Positions 46,501 through 57,325 are shown, numbered from the stretch's first letter. The stretch is 64,000 bases of DNA from Calditrichota bacterium (GCA_008501765.1 QQUE01000008.1:62001-126000); one strand, 5' to 3'. Translations and numbers: made by a program. The notes: a model not told the origin generated them from the sequence alone.

Positions 46501-46846
46501 GGGACAGCCGGCTGCGAACGGCGCAGCCGATGAGCAGAAGGCAGGGGTGGGTTTTCGGACGCAGTGGTGAAGGAAAATGCGTGAAACAATCAACGTGCGC
46601 ACCCCTCGATACATCCCGCCACAAAGCAGGCGGGCCACTCGGGATGCTGTTCGGTAAATTATTGAGTCATTCACATTCTGATATTCCTTCACTTGATTCG
46701 AATGCCCTCAGGATGGGGCAGATTTATGATACGCTGTGGTGAATGAAAAAAATCCAGGTCGAAATCCGCATACGAACCCACCCCGGATATCAGCAAAGCT
46801 GCGCTGCGCGCTCTTTGCAGATATCGTCCCCTCCTTGGATGGGATT

Positions 46847-46874
46847 TTGTTTGTCTTTATTATTTGCATACAAT
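46847..46874 (+). promoter_or_regulatory. Possible promoter of purL
   Basis: TTGTTT at 46847-46852 and TACAAT at 46869-46874 are 16 bp apart, about 117 bp upstream of the purL start. The -35 is weak. Confidence 0.35.
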
Positions 46875-46990
46875 CCATAGGATGGGATGAAAAAATCCAA
46901 AATTAAGCTTGAAGGTTTAATCAAATTTGCGTTTCTTTCGTGATTATTTATGCATTCGACTTCATTTATATAAAAAAGAGAAATCCACCC

Positions 46991-49222
46991 ATGCAGGAAC
47001 CCGCAATCACCAGTGAACTCGTTTTAGAGCACGGGCTTTCCGATGAAGAATACGAAAAAATATGTTCGATCCTCGGCCGCACGCCTTCTTTCACAGAATT
47101 GGGCATTTTTTCGGTGATGTGGTCAGAGCATTGCAGCTATAAAAACAGCATTTTGCAGCTCAAAACCCTGCCGCGCGAAGGCGAGCATTTGCTCGCAGAA
47201 GCCGGGGAAGAAAATGCCGGATTGGTAGATATTGGCGATGGTTTGGCGGTGGCGTTTAAAATCGAGAGCCACAATCACCCGTCGGCGGTGGAGCCTTACC
47301 AGGGTGCGGCTACCGGTGTCGGCGGCATTCTGCGCGATATTTTTACCATGGGCGCACGCCCGATCGCTGCACTCAATTCGCTGCGCTTCGGCTCGCTGGA
47401 CGATGCGCACGTACGATTTTTATTCCGCGGTGTGGTCAAAGGCATCGGCGATTACGGCAATTGTTTTGGCGTGCCCACGGTCGGTGGCGAAGTGTATTTT
47501 GACGATAGTTACAGCGGCAATCCGCTGGTGAACGCCATGGCTGTGGGCGTGGTAAAACACGATCAGGTGGCGCGGGCGCAAGCCAAACTCGACGGCGCCA
47601 CAGTGATGATTATTGGGGCTTCCACCGGCCGCGATGGCATTCACGGGGCCACTTTCGCCAGCGAAGATTTGAGCAAAGAGTCGGAAGAACGGCGCTCGAA
47701 CGTGCAGGTCGGCGATCCATTCACCGAAAAACTGCTTTTGGAAGCGACTTTGGAAATGATCAAAGTTGGCTGCATTCACGGCATTCAGGATATGGGCGCC
47801 GCCGGAATAACCTGCTCGACCAGCGAAATGGCAGGCGCCAGTGGCACCGGCATGGAGATCGATCTCAATAAAGTTCCTCTGCGCGAAGAAGGCATGACAC
47901 CCTACGAAATTATGCTATCCGAATCGCAGGAACGCATGCTGCTGGTGGCGGAGCCCGGCCGCGAAGCCGATGTTGTGGCGATATGTGCAAAATGGGATTT
48001 GAACGCCGAAGAAGTGGGGTTTGTGACCACAAAACACGATAAGCTCATCGTGCGCAAAGATGGGCGAATCTTCGCTGAGATTCCGGCTGAAACACTGGTT
48101 TTGGGCGGCGGTGCACCGCAATATGTGCGGGAAGCTGTACAGCCTGCGTACATTGAAGAAGTGCAGGCAGAAAAATTTGATTCGCTGCCAATCCCCGAAA
48201 ACTTAAACGGCACCCTTTTGAAATTAATGGCGACACCAAATATAACCAGCAAATCGTGGGTATTTCACCAATACGATCACTCCGTGCGCACGAACACAAT
48301 CGTTGCGCCGGGCGCAGATGCCGCGGTTGTGCGAATCAAGGGATCAAAAAAAGCATTAGCAACGTCAACGGACTGTAATGGCCGGTATGTTTATCTCAAC
48401 CCGCGACGGGGGACGAGCATTGCGGTGGCCGAATCGGCGCGCAATGTTGTCTGTTCCGGCGGCAAGCCGGTCGGAGTGACCAATTGCCTCAATTTTGGCA
48501 ATCCGTACAAACCGGAAATTTACTGGCAATTTAAGGAAGCCATCGCCGGAATGGGCGAGGCCTGCCGTGTTTTTAACACGCCGGTAACCGGTGGCAATGT
48601 CAGTTTTTACAATGAAAATCCCAAAGGCGCTGTTTATCCAACTCCGACCATCGGCATGCTCGGTGTGCTGGAAGATGTTGAGCATGCAACCACAGCCTGG
48701 TTTAAAAACGACAGCGACATCATCGTTTTATTGGGGGAAAATAAAGAAGAAATCACGGGTAGTGAGTATTTGGCCAGCATTCATGGTCAAATTTCCGGTG
48801 ATTGTCCTTCCCTCGATTTAGAAAAAGAAAAAGCTGTGCAGGACGCCTGTCTCGAAGCTATTCAAAACGGGCTGGTGAATTCAGCCCACGATATTGCAGA
48901 TGGCGGCTTTGCCGTTGCGCTGGCCGAATGTTGTATCATGAATAAAAACAAACCAATTGGCGCTCGTGTTTCAATGCCTGATTTCAATCGTGCAGACGCG
49001 GCACTCTTTGGAGAAAGTCAATCTCGCATAATCCTTTCCATTCCAAAATCAAAGATGAGCAGGCTTGAAAGCATCTGTAAATCGAACGGTGTTGAATGCC
49101 ATCAGATTGGCACGGTTGGTGGTGAAATGCTGGTAATCGGCGAGCACATTAATTTACGATTGACAGCGCTTTCAGACGCCTATCATCACACTATTGAACA
49201 CTGTATGTCCGAGATTATTTGA
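46991..49222 (+). CDS. purL: Phosphoribosylformylglycinamidine synthase subunit PurL
   Basis: The 743-residue protein is the small-type PurL of the PurLQS complex, which converts FGAR to FGAM with ATP and ammonia from glutamine. It shows the family segments [65 protein letters not shown] and [13 protein letters not shown]. purQ and purS are not in the window. The ATG at 46991 is used; an upstream in-frame start at 46940 would add a hydrophobic stretch that the family does not have. Confidence 0.95.
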   Translation: MQEPAITSELVLEHGLSDEEYEKICSILGRTPSFTELGIFSVMWSEHCSYKNSILQLKTLPREGEHLLAEAGEENAGLVDIGDGLAVAFKIESHNHPSAVEPYQGAATGVGGILRDIFTMGARPIAALNSLRFGSLDDAHVRFLFRGVVKGIGDYGNCFGVPTVGGEVYFDDSYSGNPLVNAMAVGVVKHDQVARAQAKLDGATVMIIGASTGRDGIHGATFASEDLSKESEERRSNVQVGDPFTEKLLLEATLEMIKVGCIHGIQDMGAAGITCSTSEMAGASGTGMEIDLNKVPLREEGMTPYEIMLSESQERMLLVAEPGREADVVAICAKWDLNAEEVGFVTTKHDKLIVRKDGRIFAEIPAETLVLGGGAPQYVREAVQPAYIEEVQAEKFDSLPIPENLNGTLLKLMATPNITSKSWVFHQYDHSVRTNTIVAPGADAAVVRIKGSKKALATSTDCNGRYVYLNPRRGTSIAVAESARNVVCSGGKPVGVTNCLNFGNPYKPEIYWQFKEAIAGMGEACRVFNTPVTGGNVSFYNENPKGAVYPTPTIGMLGVLEDVEHATTAWFKNDSDIIVLLGENKEEITGSEYLASIHGQISGDCPSLDLEKEKAVQDACLEAIQNGLVNSAHDIADGGFAVALAECCIMNKNKPIGARVSMPDFNRADAALFGESQSRIILSIPKSKMSRLESICKSNGVECHQIGTVGGEMLVIGEHINLRLTALSDAYHHTIEHCMSEII

Positions 49223-49326
49223 TAGATTAATCTTGACAAATCTTGCCGGATTTATTACGCAAAAGAATTTTACGTTTAACCACAGATCATCACTGATATT
49301 GCACGGATTTTTTTTCTATTAATAAT

Positions 49327-49849
49327 CGCTCTGTTTAAGAAACGGTATGAATTATCCAACAGCTTGGAATGAAATATTATTCAGGCAACAACTCTCACAA
49401 AGCCACGGAGCCCACAGAGTTTTATTGTTTCTGCGCGCTAGTTTAAAACTATGCGCTTCCAGCGCAAGACTTTCAGTTAATGCCATAAAAAATAAAGATG
49501 CAATGCAAATATTGAATTGAAGAAACATCAGCCACTGATTTACACTGATTGAACACAGATTTTATCGGGTTTAAAAAATCCGTGTTTCATCGGTGTTAAT
49601 CTGTGGCCAATAAAAGCATTTCCTGTTTGGCGTAGGCGCTGGGCGAAAGATCATTTTAATGACCAATTGAAAAAGATGGCTTACAAATTATGAAAATTTA
49701 ATGTTTGAATAATGGACTTTCAGTCCTGGCCAAACTTATGCACTTGCAGTGCATAGTTGTTTAATTTTAATATCTTTAAGTCATTCTCTGTATCTCTCTA
49801 CGAGAGAATTATATCAGGCTATAATTCAACTTAATATTTAAACAGAGCC
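49327..49849. mobile_element. Non-autonomous element C (TIR GCTCTGTTTAA, perfect 8-bp duplication)
   Basis: The left end CGCTCTGTTTAAGAAACGG is identical to that of element A over at least 22 bases; the right end is ATTTAAACAGAGCC. It is flanked by TTAATAAT on both sides (49319-49326 and 49850-49857), a perfect 8-bp target duplication. Relative to copy B it carries an extra segment of about 340 bp, most of which is the repeat described at 49421. It lies 100 bp upstream of hisZ. Confidence 0.85.
49421..49731. repeat. 311-bp repeat, copy 1, nested in element C
   Basis: It matches 57834-58144 at a constant offset with no gaps and 7 mismatches over 311 bp. In the middle an imperfect palindrome (GCCACTGATTTACACTGATT with AATCTGTGGCC as the far arm) could form a stem of about 30 bp. 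No reading frame is conserved. Confidence 0.9.
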
Positions 49850-49949
49850 TTAATAATTAAATCTGTTGGGATCCGTGAAAACCAATAACCAGATTTATTT
49901 TATTTGAATACAAAAATAAAGCTCTGAAAAAACAGGTATAAAAAATACA

Positions 49950-50969
49950 ATGATAGACCAAACAACAAAAAATCCACTGCGATTGCCGGCGGGAATTAAA
50001 GATTTTATTTTTGATGAGGCGAAAGAGCATCGGTTTGTCGAGCGTGCACTTATCGATTTATTGATTGAAAATGGTTACGGTGAAATTATCACACCGACAT
50101 TTGAACATGGAGAAATTTTCGAAATAGCCACAAAAGCCGGTATGATTCGCAATGGACTCGATGAAAAAGTTTACCGGTTTCTTGACCGTGACGGCAATTT
50201 GTTGGCCTTACGGGCTGATTTTACCGCTCAGATTGCACGAATTGCAGCGAGCCGTTTCAAGGGTTTGACAAAAGAATTGAAGATATTTTACACCGGTAAA
50301 GTATTCCGGGCGGAGCCGCACCACGAAGGCCGCAGCCGGGAAAAATGGCAGGTGGGGTTCGAAATTCTCAACAAATCGAGCATCGCAGCGGATGCCGAAG
50401 CTGTCATTCATATTCTCGAGGCGCTCGATAAATTTAAATTAAAAAATGTGCGAGTGGCCATTGGTCACATCGGGTATTTTCACGGTTTGATAAAAGAAAG
50501 TGGCCTTGCGGGAGATAAGATGAAAGCGCTGAAATACCTGGTTGAACGTAAGGACAGCGCCGGAATCGAACGGTTTTTAGATGAAACTGCAATCGATGAC
50601 GAAGTGAAAAATGTTTTGCTGGCGCTGCCCGATCTGCATGGCGATATCACTGTTTTGCAGAAGGCGAAGGCGTGTGCCGGCCACGAAAAATCCATGCAAG
50701 CATTGCTAAAGTTGGATAAATTGTGGGATGAAATTTCGGGCCACCCGCTCAGTAAAAATGTGTTTTTTGATCTCAGCGAAGTGGAGGGAATGGGATACTA
50801 CACCGGGATCATGATTAAAGCATTCACCGAAGGCGTGGGCAGCGAAGTTGGAAGCGGGGGGCGTTATGACCAGCTCACGGCGGTCTTTGGCGCAGAAATG
50901 CCAGCCATCGGTTTTTCCTTCGACGTTGATCTTGTGGGTAAAGCAATCAAAATTCAAAAAGAAAAGTGA
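49950..50969 (+). CDS. hisZ: ATP phosphoribosyltransferase regulatory subunit
   Basis: The 339-residue protein resembles the catalytic core of histidyl-tRNA synthetase but is shorter, without the anticodon-binding domain. It has LPAGIKDFIFDEAKEH, LRADFTAQIARIAASR, and GMGYYTGIMIKAFTEG with GSGGRYDQLTAVFG. HisZ binds the short HisG and gives it histidine feedback control. It is the first gene of the his operon, 3 bp before hisG, which is the short form that needs HisZ. Confidence 0.93.
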   Translation: MIDQTTKNPLRLPAGIKDFIFDEAKEHRFVERALIDLLIENGYGEIITPTFEHGEIFEIATKAGMIRNGLDEKVYRFLDRDGNLLALRADFTAQIARIAASRFKGLTKELKIFYTGKVFRAEPHHEGRSREKWQVGFEILNKSSIAADAEAVIHILEALDKFKLKNVRVAIGHIGYFHGLIKESGLAGDKMKALKYLVERKDSAGIERFLDETAIDDEVKNVLLALPDLHGDITVLQKAKACAGHEKSMQALLKLDKLWDEISGHPLSKNVFFDLSEVEGMGYYTGIMIKAFTEGVGSEVGSGGRYDQLTAVFGAEMPAIGFSFDVDLVGKAIKIQKEK

Positions 50970-50972
50970 TAG

Positions 50973-51614
50973 ATGAATATAAATCGATCCAATAAAATTA
51001 TTGCCGCGCTGCCGAAAGGAAAGCTTTTGGCGCCGGCTTTTGCAAAGTTAAAAATCGCCGGATATGAATTTTCAGATACGGAAAAACGAAGCCGCAAGCT
51101 CATTATTGCAGACACGAGCAAATCGGTGCGTGTGCTGTTTGTAAAACCCAGTGACGTGCCAATTTATGTGGAGCACGGCATCGCAGATTTCGGTATCGTT
51201 GGCAGAGATTCTCTCGTTGAGAGCTGTGTTGATGTTTTTGAACCACTTGAGCTGGATTTTGGCCGATGCGGGCTGGCGATTGCCGGGTATCCACGTGACG
51301 AAAATCATGATTGGCGGTTGCGATCTTCGGTGCGCGTGGCGACAAAATATCCAAATATCGCACGCTGGTATTTTGATAAACTGGGTGTGCAGGCTGAGAT
51401 TATCGCCCTGCACGGCTCGGTTGAGCTGGGTGTGCTCGCCGGACTCGCCGATGTCATCGTCGATATTGTGGAAACCGGCACTACTTTGAAAGAAAATGGG
51501 CTCACCGTGTTTGAAGAAATTTTGCCGGTCACAGCTATTTTTATCATCAACAAAGCCAGCCACAAACTTAAATTGCACGAACTGGATCGCATCGTTTCAG
51601 CGATAAAAGGGTAA
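50973..51614 (+). CDS. hisG: ATP phosphoribosyltransferase, short form
   Basis: The 213-residue enzyme catalyses the first step of histidine synthesis, joining ATP and PRPP. It has AALPKGKLLAPAFAKL, GIADFGIVGRDSLVES and VELGVLAGLADVIVDIVETG with TTLKENGL, the PRPP-binding region. Its length shows it lacks the C-terminal regulatory domain of long HisG, as expected beside hisZ. Confidence 0.95.
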   Translation: MNINRSNKIIAALPKGKLLAPAFAKLKIAGYEFSDTEKRSRKLIIADTSKSVRVLFVKPSDVPIYVEHGIADFGIVGRDSLVESCVDVFEPLELDFGRCGLAIAGYPRDENHDWRLRSSVRVATKYPNIARWYFDKLGVQAEIIALHGSVELGVLAGLADVIVDIVETGTTLKENGLTVFEEILPVTAIFIINKASHKLKLHELDRIVSAIKG

Positions 51615-51620
51615 TATTTA

Positions 51621-52916
51621 ATGAATTTTTTCCATGTAAAAAACGCAAATGATCTAAAGTCACTGGTGCAATCTTTTCAGCAGGACGGCGCTGTTAGCAA
51701 GTCGATTTTTTCAGATGTTCAGAAAATTTTGCTAGCGGTGAAAAACCGCGGCGATGCTGCTTGTGTCGAATTTACCGAAAAATTTGATGGCGTAAAATTG
51801 TCCCCGGAAATGCAGGAAATCGATAAAGACACGTGGCAAAAAACCGCTTCTTCAATAAATTCTGATTTGCAAGAAGCTTTGCAATTTGCGGCAAAAAATA
51901 TTCAATTTTTTCATGAAAAACAAAAGCAATCGAGTTGGGAGATAAATCGTGACGGTGTCATTCTGGGCCAGCGAATTGTTCCTATCGAACGTGTTGGTGT
52001 GTATATCCCGGGCGGCCGGGCGAAGTATCCCTCAACGGTGCTCATGACCGCAATTCCGGCAAAAATCGCAGGCGTAGATGAGATAATAATGGTTTCACCC
52101 CCGGACCGCGAGACCGGCACCATCGATCCGGTTTTACTGTACGCAGCTAACTTGGCCGGTGTTGATCGCGTTTTTAAATGCGGTGGTGCGCAGGCTGTTG
52201 CGGCGCTCGCCTACGGCACTGATTGTATTCCGCACGTGGATAAAATAGTTGGGCCGGGCAACGCATATGTCGCAGAAGCCAAACGGCAGGTTTTTGGCAC
52301 CGTGGGGATTGATCTCATTGCCGGGCCTTCGGAGGTTGCCATTTTGGTTGACGAACAGACAAAAACCGAATGGATCGTTCAGGATTTGTTCGCCCAGATG
52401 GAACACGATCCGCTAACGCGCTGTCTGATCGTCAGTTTGTGCGCAGACAAGGCTGATGAAATTATTCAGCTTGCACAGAATAAATTGCATTCTGCGCCGC
52501 GATCAGCAATTTTACAACAAGCCTGGGTTGGCAGTACAACGGTTACAGTCGTTGAAAATAAGGAAGTGGCAATCGAAATTCTCAATGGATTTGCTGCTGA
52601 ACATTTGGAAATTATGACTGCAAATCCCCGGGAAATATTGCCCGAAATCAAACATGCAGGCGCTATTTTTCTCGGTCAGTTTTCGCCGGTCCCGATGGGG
52701 GATTATGTCGCCGGCCCGAATCACACTTTACCGACAAACAGTACCGCACGATTTGCTTCTGCGCTGGGAGTTTACGATTTTGTGCGCCATCAGGATATTA
52801 TCGAATACGATGAAGAAAGTTGGCAGCGTGAAGCAAGGTTTGTCGACCGCCTTGCGCAGGCTGAAGAATTGCCAAATCATGCCCTGTCTGCGATGGCGCG
52901 GAATCGGGAGCGATAG
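51621..52916 (+). CDS. hisD: Histidinol dehydrogenase
   Basis: The 431-residue zinc enzyme carries out the last two oxidation steps from histidinol to histidine. Signature segments are VPIERVGVYIPGGRAKYPST, HVDKIVGPGNAYVAEAKRQV, DLIAGPSEVAILVD, and the C-terminal AGPNHTLPTNSTARFAS. Length is typical. hisC starts 1 bp after its stop. Confidence 0.96.
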   Translation: MNFFHVKNANDLKSLVQSFQQDGAVSKSIFSDVQKILLAVKNRGDAACVEFTEKFDGVKLSPEMQEIDKDTWQKTASSINSDLQEALQFAAKNIQFFHEKQKQSSWEINRDGVILGQRIVPIERVGVYIPGGRAKYPSTVLMTAIPAKIAGVDEIIMVSPPDRETGTIDPVLLYAANLAGVDRVFKCGGAQAVAALAYGTDCIPHVDKIVGPGNAYVAEAKRQVFGTVGIDLIAGPSEVAILVDEQTKTEWIVQDLFAQMEHDPLTRCLIVSLCADKADEIIQLAQNKLHSAPRSAILQQAWVGSTTVTVVENKEVAIEILNGFAAEHLEIMTANPREILPEIKHAGAIFLGQFSPVPMGDYVAGPNHTLPTNSTARFASALGVYDFVRHQDIIEYDEESWQREARFVDRLAQAEELPNHALSAMARNRER

Positions 52917-52917
52917 A

Positions 52918-53988
52918 ATGGGCGTAAAAAAATATATTCGGCCACACGTTCAGCAAATGGCAGGTTATCATCTCGAAAAACGAACCTGCGACATAAAACT
53001 CGATCAAAATGAAACGCCTTTTGATTTACCTGAAGATATAAAAAAAACAATTCTGGATAAAATAGGCGCTGTGAAATGGGGGCACTATCCGGACTACCGA
53101 TCCGCGGAATTAACAGCAAAAATAGCTGAATTTGCCGGCGTTTCTGAGGATCAGGTGCTGGTAGGGCATGGTTCAAATTCACTGATTCTTACACTGCTTT
53201 TAGCTTCGGTTTCAGCCGATGATTCGGTTTTATTGCCTGCGCCGTCCTTTTCATTGTATGGAGTTTTTAACCAGATACTGGCAGCGAAGATTGATTCTGT
53301 TGCGTTAAAGCCATCCGATTTTTCATTGCCGGTGGATGAAATCCTCGCGATTTACAAACAAAAGCATGTACAAGTTACAATTCTTTGCAGCCCAAATAAT
53401 CCAACTGGAAATGCATATTCCCGGAAAAATATCGAAAAAATTCTCAATGCAGCCAGTGGTATCGTACTCGTGGATGAGGCCTATCAGGAATTTCATCAAG
53501 AAAATTTAACATCTCTCTTGCCAAAATACGAAAATCTTGTTATTTTAAGAACCTTTTCAAAAGCCCTTTCAATGGCCGGCTTTCGTGTTGGTTATCTTAT
53601 CGCCCATAAAGAGCTTATTGCGGAAATACAAAAAACCTGTGTTCCATACAATGTGAATGTTTCCGCTCAAATCGCGGTTTCGGAAATTTTAAATTATCCA
53701 GATCTTATTCAGAAACGAATAAATACGATTATCGCTGAACGCCAATACCTTTGGTTGGAATTGCAGAAATTGAATAAATTGAAAGTCTATCCTTCGGACG
53801 CCAATTTTTTTTTGATGTGTGCGCCAAACGGTCAAAAAGCCTTCCAGCATTTTCTCGAGGCTGGTATTTTAGTACGGGATGTAAGCAGTTATCCAGGGCT
53901 TAATAATTGTCTTCGATTTAATATTGGCACGCCACAGGAGAACAGGCACGTTTTGCAGAGCATAAAACAACTGGATGAATTACTATGA
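52918..53988 (+). CDS. hisC: Histidinol-phosphate aminotransferase
   Basis: The 356-residue PLP enzyme has the fold-type I pattern: KLDQNETPFDLPEDI, GHGSNSLILTLLLAS, CSPNNPTGNAYS, LVDEAYQEF and the Schiff-base Lys in RTFSKALSMAGFRVGY. It transaminates imidazole acetol phosphate. The ATG at 52918 begins directly after the hisD stop; a much longer upstream extension overlapping hisD is not credible. Its end overlaps hisB by 4 bp. Confidence 0.94.
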   Translation: MGVKKYIRPHVQQMAGYHLEKRTCDIKLDQNETPFDLPEDIKKTILDKIGAVKWGHYPDYRSAELTAKIAEFAGVSEDQVLVGHGSNSLILTLLLASVSADDSVLLPAPSFSLYGVFNQILAAKIDSVALKPSDFSLPVDEILAIYKQKHVQVTILCSPNNPTGNAYSRKNIEKILNAASGIVLVDEAYQEFHQENLTSLLPKYENLVILRTFSKALSMAGFRVGYLIAHKELIAEIQKTCVPYNVNVSAQIAVSEILNYPDLIQKRINTIIAERQYLWLELQKLNKLKVYPSDANFFLMCAPNGQKAFQHFLEAGILVRDVSSYPGLNNCLRFNIGTPQENRHVLQSIKQLDELL

Positions 53989-54572
53989 GCCGGAAAGCGA
54001 AAATAAACCGGAAAACCGGCGAAACGAATATTGCTTTATCCATAAATATTGATGGCAGCGGCAAAGCTGAAATCGCTACCGGAATTGGTTTTTTTGATCA
54101 CATGCTGCATCTGCTCGCTGTCCATTCTTTGGTGGATATAGAGATAAAGGCTGAGGGAGATTTGCACGTCGATTTTCATCACACTGTTGAAGATGTCGGG
54201 ATTGCACTCGGAGCGGCATTTTTAAAAGCGGTGGGTGATAAAAAAGGAATTTACCGCTACGGCACCGCCTATGTTCCTTTGGATGAAGCGCTGGCACGAA
54301 CTGTCATCGATTTTTGCGACCGCCCGTTTTTGTGTTTTAATCACGAATTGAACGGGACTTTTGCAGGGCAATTTCCCGGGGAACTGGTTGAAGATTTTTT
54401 GATGGCATTTGCCAATAACGCTCGCTTGACTTTGCACTGCGATATTTTGAAGGGGCGCAATGTGCATCACATGATTGAAGTTGTTTTTAAATCGTTGGGG
54501 CAAGCAATTCGAAAGGCCGTCTCGGATGATGCGAAAAGAAGTGGTGTGCCATCTTCCAAAGGTGTGCTGTGA
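53985..54572 (+). CDS. hisB: Imidazoleglycerol-phosphate dehydratase
   Basis: The 195-residue enzyme shows TGIGFFDHMLHLLAVHS, DLHVDFHHTVEDVGIALG and GRNVHHMIEVVFKSLGQA, which supply the histidine and acidic ligands of its two manganese ions. It is the stand-alone dehydratase, without the fused phosphatase found in E. coli, so histidinol-phosphate phosphatase must be encoded elsewhere. hisH starts within its stop codon. Confidence 0.96.
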   Translation: MSRKAKINRKTGETNIALSINIDGSGKAEIATGIGFFDHMLHLLAVHSLVDIEIKAEGDLHVDFHHTVEDVGIALGAAFLKAVGDKKGIYRYGTAYVPLDEALARTVIDFCDRPFLCFNHELNGTFAGQFPGELVEDFLMAFANNARLTLHCDILKGRNVHHMIEVVFKSLGQAIRKAVSDDAKRSGVPSSKGVL

Positions 54573-55165
54573 TAAATATTGTAGATTACGAGGGCGGCAA
54601 TCTTTTCAGCGTTGTGAAAGCGTTTGAGTATTTAGGTGAACAGCCGCAAATCATCACCAGCCCGGAGGCGTATCAAACAGGCAAAATCGTCATTCCCGGT
54701 GTTGGAGATTTTGGCGATGCGATGGGTGAATTAAACGCACGGCATTTCACGCAATTTATTCATGAAAAAGCGGCTGAGGGCGTTGAAATTCTGGGCATTT
54801 GTGTTGGCGCCCAAATCTTGTTTCAAGGGAGCGAAGAGTCTCCGGGAATCGCGGGGTTATCGTTTTTTAAAGAATCAGTGCGATATTTTGCTCCCGGTGG
54901 AAAAATTCCACATATGGGATGGAATACTTTAAAAATAAAGCGACAGAATCCGCTGGTTGTGGACGTAGACGATGGCGGATATGTCTATTTTGCTCATTCG
55001 TATTTTATCCCTGCAGCGATGGCAGACTATGAATTAGCCCATTGCGAACATAATAACTTATTTACAGCGATTATTAATCGCGATAATATATATGGGGTGC
55101 AATTTCACCCGGAAAAGAGCCAGAAAGTTGGAATGCAAATTATGAAGAATTTTATTGAATTATGA
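54569..55165 (+). CDS. hisH: Imidazole glycerol phosphate synthase, glutaminase subunit
   Basis: The 198-residue class I glutamine amidotransferase supplies ammonia to HisF. It has the nucleophile elbow EILGICVGAQILFQG with the Cys, and the His-Glu pair in VQFHPEKSQKVG. It starts at GTG 54569, overlapping the hisB stop by 4 bp. The chain ends 4 bp into hisA. Confidence 0.95.
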   Translation: MINIVDYEGGNLFSVVKAFEYLGEQPQIITSPEAYQTGKIVIPGVGDFGDAMGELNARHFTQFIHEKAAEGVEILGICVGAQILFQGSEESPGIAGLSFFKESVRYFAPGGKIPHMGWNTLKIKRQNPLVVDVDDGGYVYFAHSYFIPAAMADYELAHCEHNNLFTAIINRDNIYGVQFHPEKSQKVGMQIMKNFIEL

Positions 55166-55902
55166 TTATTTACCCGGCAATTGACCTGCGTGGCGGCAAA
55201 TGTGTTCGTTTGCAGCAAGGTGAGAAAAAAAGACAAACTATTTATAATGGTGATCCTGTCGCCGTTGCTCAAGAGTTCAAGGACAAAGGAGCAGAATGGC
55301 TGCATGTTATCGATTTGGACCGTGTTTTTGATGAAGAGACCAACAATACTAAGATAATCAAAAGAATTGTTGATGAAGTTAAAATAAATGTGCAAACCGG
55401 GGGTGGGTTGCGAACTTTAGGCGATATCGGGCGATTGCTGGATACCGGCGTTAAAAGAACTATTTTAGGAACGATCGCTGTGCGTCGGCCGGCCCTGGTG
55501 AAAAAAGCAATCAATGAATTTAGCAGCTCGACCGTGGCACTCGCCATTGATGCCAGAGATGGGCGCGTTGCTGTTGACGGCTGGGAACGCACGAGTCAGC
55601 TCGACGCGCTCGCGTTTGCCAAACGAATGCAGGATGTAGGAATCGAACTCGCCATTTTTACGGATATAGCCCGGGACGGCATGCTGACGGGAGTGAATAT
55701 CAATGCATTAAAATTATTTCTCGAAAATACAGATATGCAAATAATTGCTTCCGGTGGGGTGCGTGACATACGGGATATCAAGAAAATACAGGCCCTTGGC
55801 TCTCCCCAGTTGAATGGGACAATTCTCGGGAAATCCCTTTACGAAGGCCGTATTGATCTGGAAGATGCTTTAAAATTTGTTGATAAAAACAATGCTGGTT
55901 AA
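55162..55902 (+). CDS. hisA: Phosphoribosylformimino-AICAR ribotide isomerase
   Basis: The 246-residue TIM-barrel enzyme starts [20 protein letters not shown] with the first catalytic Asp. [13 protein letters not shown] holds the second catalytic acid, and [11 protein letters not shown] the phosphate site. It isomerises ProFAR to PRFAR. Its last codons overlap the hisF start. Confidence 0.96.
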   Translation: MIIYPAIDLRGGKCVRLQQGEKKRQTIYNGDPVAVAQEFKDKGAEWLHVIDLDRVFDEETNNTKIIKRIVDEVKINVQTGGGLRTLGDIGRLLDTGVKRTILGTIAVRRPALVKKAINEFSSSTVALAIDARDGRVAVDGWERTSQLDALAFAKRMQDVGIELAIFTDIARDGMLTGVNINALKLFLENTDMQIIASGGVRDIRDIKKIQALGSPQLNGTILGKSLYEGRIDLEDALKFVDKNNAG

Positions 55903-56653
55903 ACGTATTATCCCATGCCTGGATGTTACCGGTGGGCGCGTTGTTAAAGGCGTTAATTTTGTCGATTTAATCGACGCCGGTGACCCGGTTGAACAAGCCC
56001 GGTTTTATAATGACGAGGGCGCCGATGAATTGATATTTCTCGATATCACAGCCAGTTCCGATGGCCGGGAAATTCTGCTGGATATGGTGCGGCGTGTTGC
56101 AGAAAGTATTCACATTCCATTCACAGTGGGCGGGGGAATTCGTTCGGTAAATGATATGCGCGAAATTTTGCGCTCGGGAGCTGATAAAATTTCGATAAAT
56201 ACTTCCGCGATTAAAAATCCACTATTAATTACCCAGGGAGCCAAGGCTTTTGGCAGCCAGTGCATCGTCGTGGCAATCGACGCTAAACGCAAAAAAAATA
56301 GCTGGGACACTTATACACACGGTGGGCGCCATTCGGTCGATATGGATGCTATCGCATGGGCGAAAGAAGCTGTGGAGCGTGGCGCCGGAGAACTGCTGGT
56401 TACTTCGATGGATTGCGATGGGACGCAAAAAGGATTCGATAATGAATTGTTAGCCCGGATTTCGGAGGAAGTCTCAGTACCGATTATCGCCTCTGGCGGC
56501 GCCGGAACAGTTCAACATTTTGTTGATGCCATCGAAAAAGGCAAAGCCGATGCCGTGCTCGCCGCCTCATTATTCCACTTCAGAAAACTAACAATCCGTG
56601 AAATTAAGGAAGCCTTCATTGAAAAAGCAATCCCGGCCCGAACTCAGTATTGA
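55892..56653 (+). CDS. hisF: Imidazole glycerol phosphate synthase, cyclase subunit
   Basis: The 253-residue TIM-barrel starts [20 protein letters not shown], as HisF normally does, at ATG 55892 inside the last codons of hisA; a TTG at 55877 is less likely. Further segments are [39 protein letters not shown] and [11 protein letters not shown]. It forms the active complex with HisH. Confidence 0.96.
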   Translation: MLVKRIIPCLDVTGGRVVKGVNFVDLIDAGDPVEQARFYNDEGADELIFLDITASSDGREILLDMVRRVAESIHIPFTVGGGIRSVNDMREILRSGADKISINTSAIKNPLLITQGAKAFGSQCIVVAIDAKRKKNSWDTYTHGGRHSVDMDAIAWAKEAVERGAGELLVTSMDCDGTQKGFDNELLARISEEVSVPIIASGGAGTVQHFVDAIEKGKADAVLAASLFHFRKLTIREIKEAFIEKAIPARTQY

Positions 56654-57275
56654 TCCCAAAGAATTAAAATTCGATAAAAATGGACTCATTCCCGCGATTT
56701 TGCAGCATGTATTGACGCGTGAAGTTCTCATGCTGGGCTACATGAACAGCGAAAGTTTACAGAAATCAATCGAAACAGGGCATTGCTGGTTTTTCAGCCG
56801 CAGCCGCGCTCGTTTGTGGGAAAAGGGGGAGAGCTCCGGCCATTTTCAAGTTATTGAAAGTATCGCTTACGATTGCGATAAAGATACACTTCTGCTGCAA
56901 GTCACGCCACAAGGCCCGACCTGCCACACCGGAACGCAAAGCTGCTTTGATGGCGCCATTTCCACAGGCGAACTTTCAAACTCTTCACCAACGCTTTATG
57001 CCGCACTTGAACGGCTGCAAGTTGTTGTGCATCAGCGCAATATCGAAAGACCGGCGGATAGTTATACTACCCATTTGTTTGAAAAAGGGATCGGCCAAAT
57101 TGCGAAAAAATTTGGTGAAGAGGGTGTGGAAGTTGCGCTGGCGGCTGTCAGCGAGGAAGACGACCGGCTCGTGAGTGAAACCGCCGATTTACTGTACAAC
57201 TTAACTGTTTTGTTTGAACAGCGTGAAATCAACCTCGAAGAAGTGGGAAAAGTGCTGCTCGAACGGGCTAAATAA
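56619..57275 (+). CDS. hisIE: Bifunctional PR-AMP cyclohydrolase / PR-ATP pyrophosphatase
   Basis: The 218-residue fusion performs the second and third steps of the pathway. The N-terminal HisI domain has [39 protein letters not shown] and the zinc cysteines in [10 protein letters not shown] and [12 protein letters not shown]. The C-terminal HisE domain has [20 protein letters not shown] with acid metal ligands. The start is TTG 56619, directly after AAGGAAG at 56605-56611 and within the end of hisF; a GTG at 56598 lacks such a site. Confidence 0.94.
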   Translation: MKKQSRPELSIDPKELKFDKNGLIPAILQHVLTREVLMLGYMNSESLQKSIETGHCWFFSRSRARLWEKGESSGHFQVIESIAYDCDKDTLLLQVTPQGPTCHTGTQSCFDGAISTGELSNSSPTLYAALERLQVVVHQRNIERPADSYTTHLFEKGIGQIAKKFGEEGVEVALAAVSEEDDRLVSETADLLYNLTVLFEQREINLEEVGKVLLERAK

Positions 57276-57283
57276 AAAAAAAT

Positions 57284-57325
57284 GGGACTGACTCATTGAT
57301 GTTGTGCACGAAGAACGTCAGTCCC
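57284..57325 (+). terminator. Hairpin after the his operon
   Basis: GGGACTGAC (57284-57292) and GTCAGTCCC (57317-57325) form a perfect 9-bp stem around a 24-base loop, followed by GTTTA and preceded by an A-run. The T-tract is poor, so it may only slow transcription. Confidence 0.5.

Noticed and set aside
46239-46742. 167-codon frame
   Set aside because: It runs through two inverted-repeat units, and its translated sequence is that of the repeats (HPPQSPFKGG), so it is not a gene.
49950-50969. Histidyl-tRNA synthetase (hisS)
   Set aside because: The protein is too short, lacks the anticodon-binding domain and is the first gene of a his operon with short hisG, so it is hisZ.
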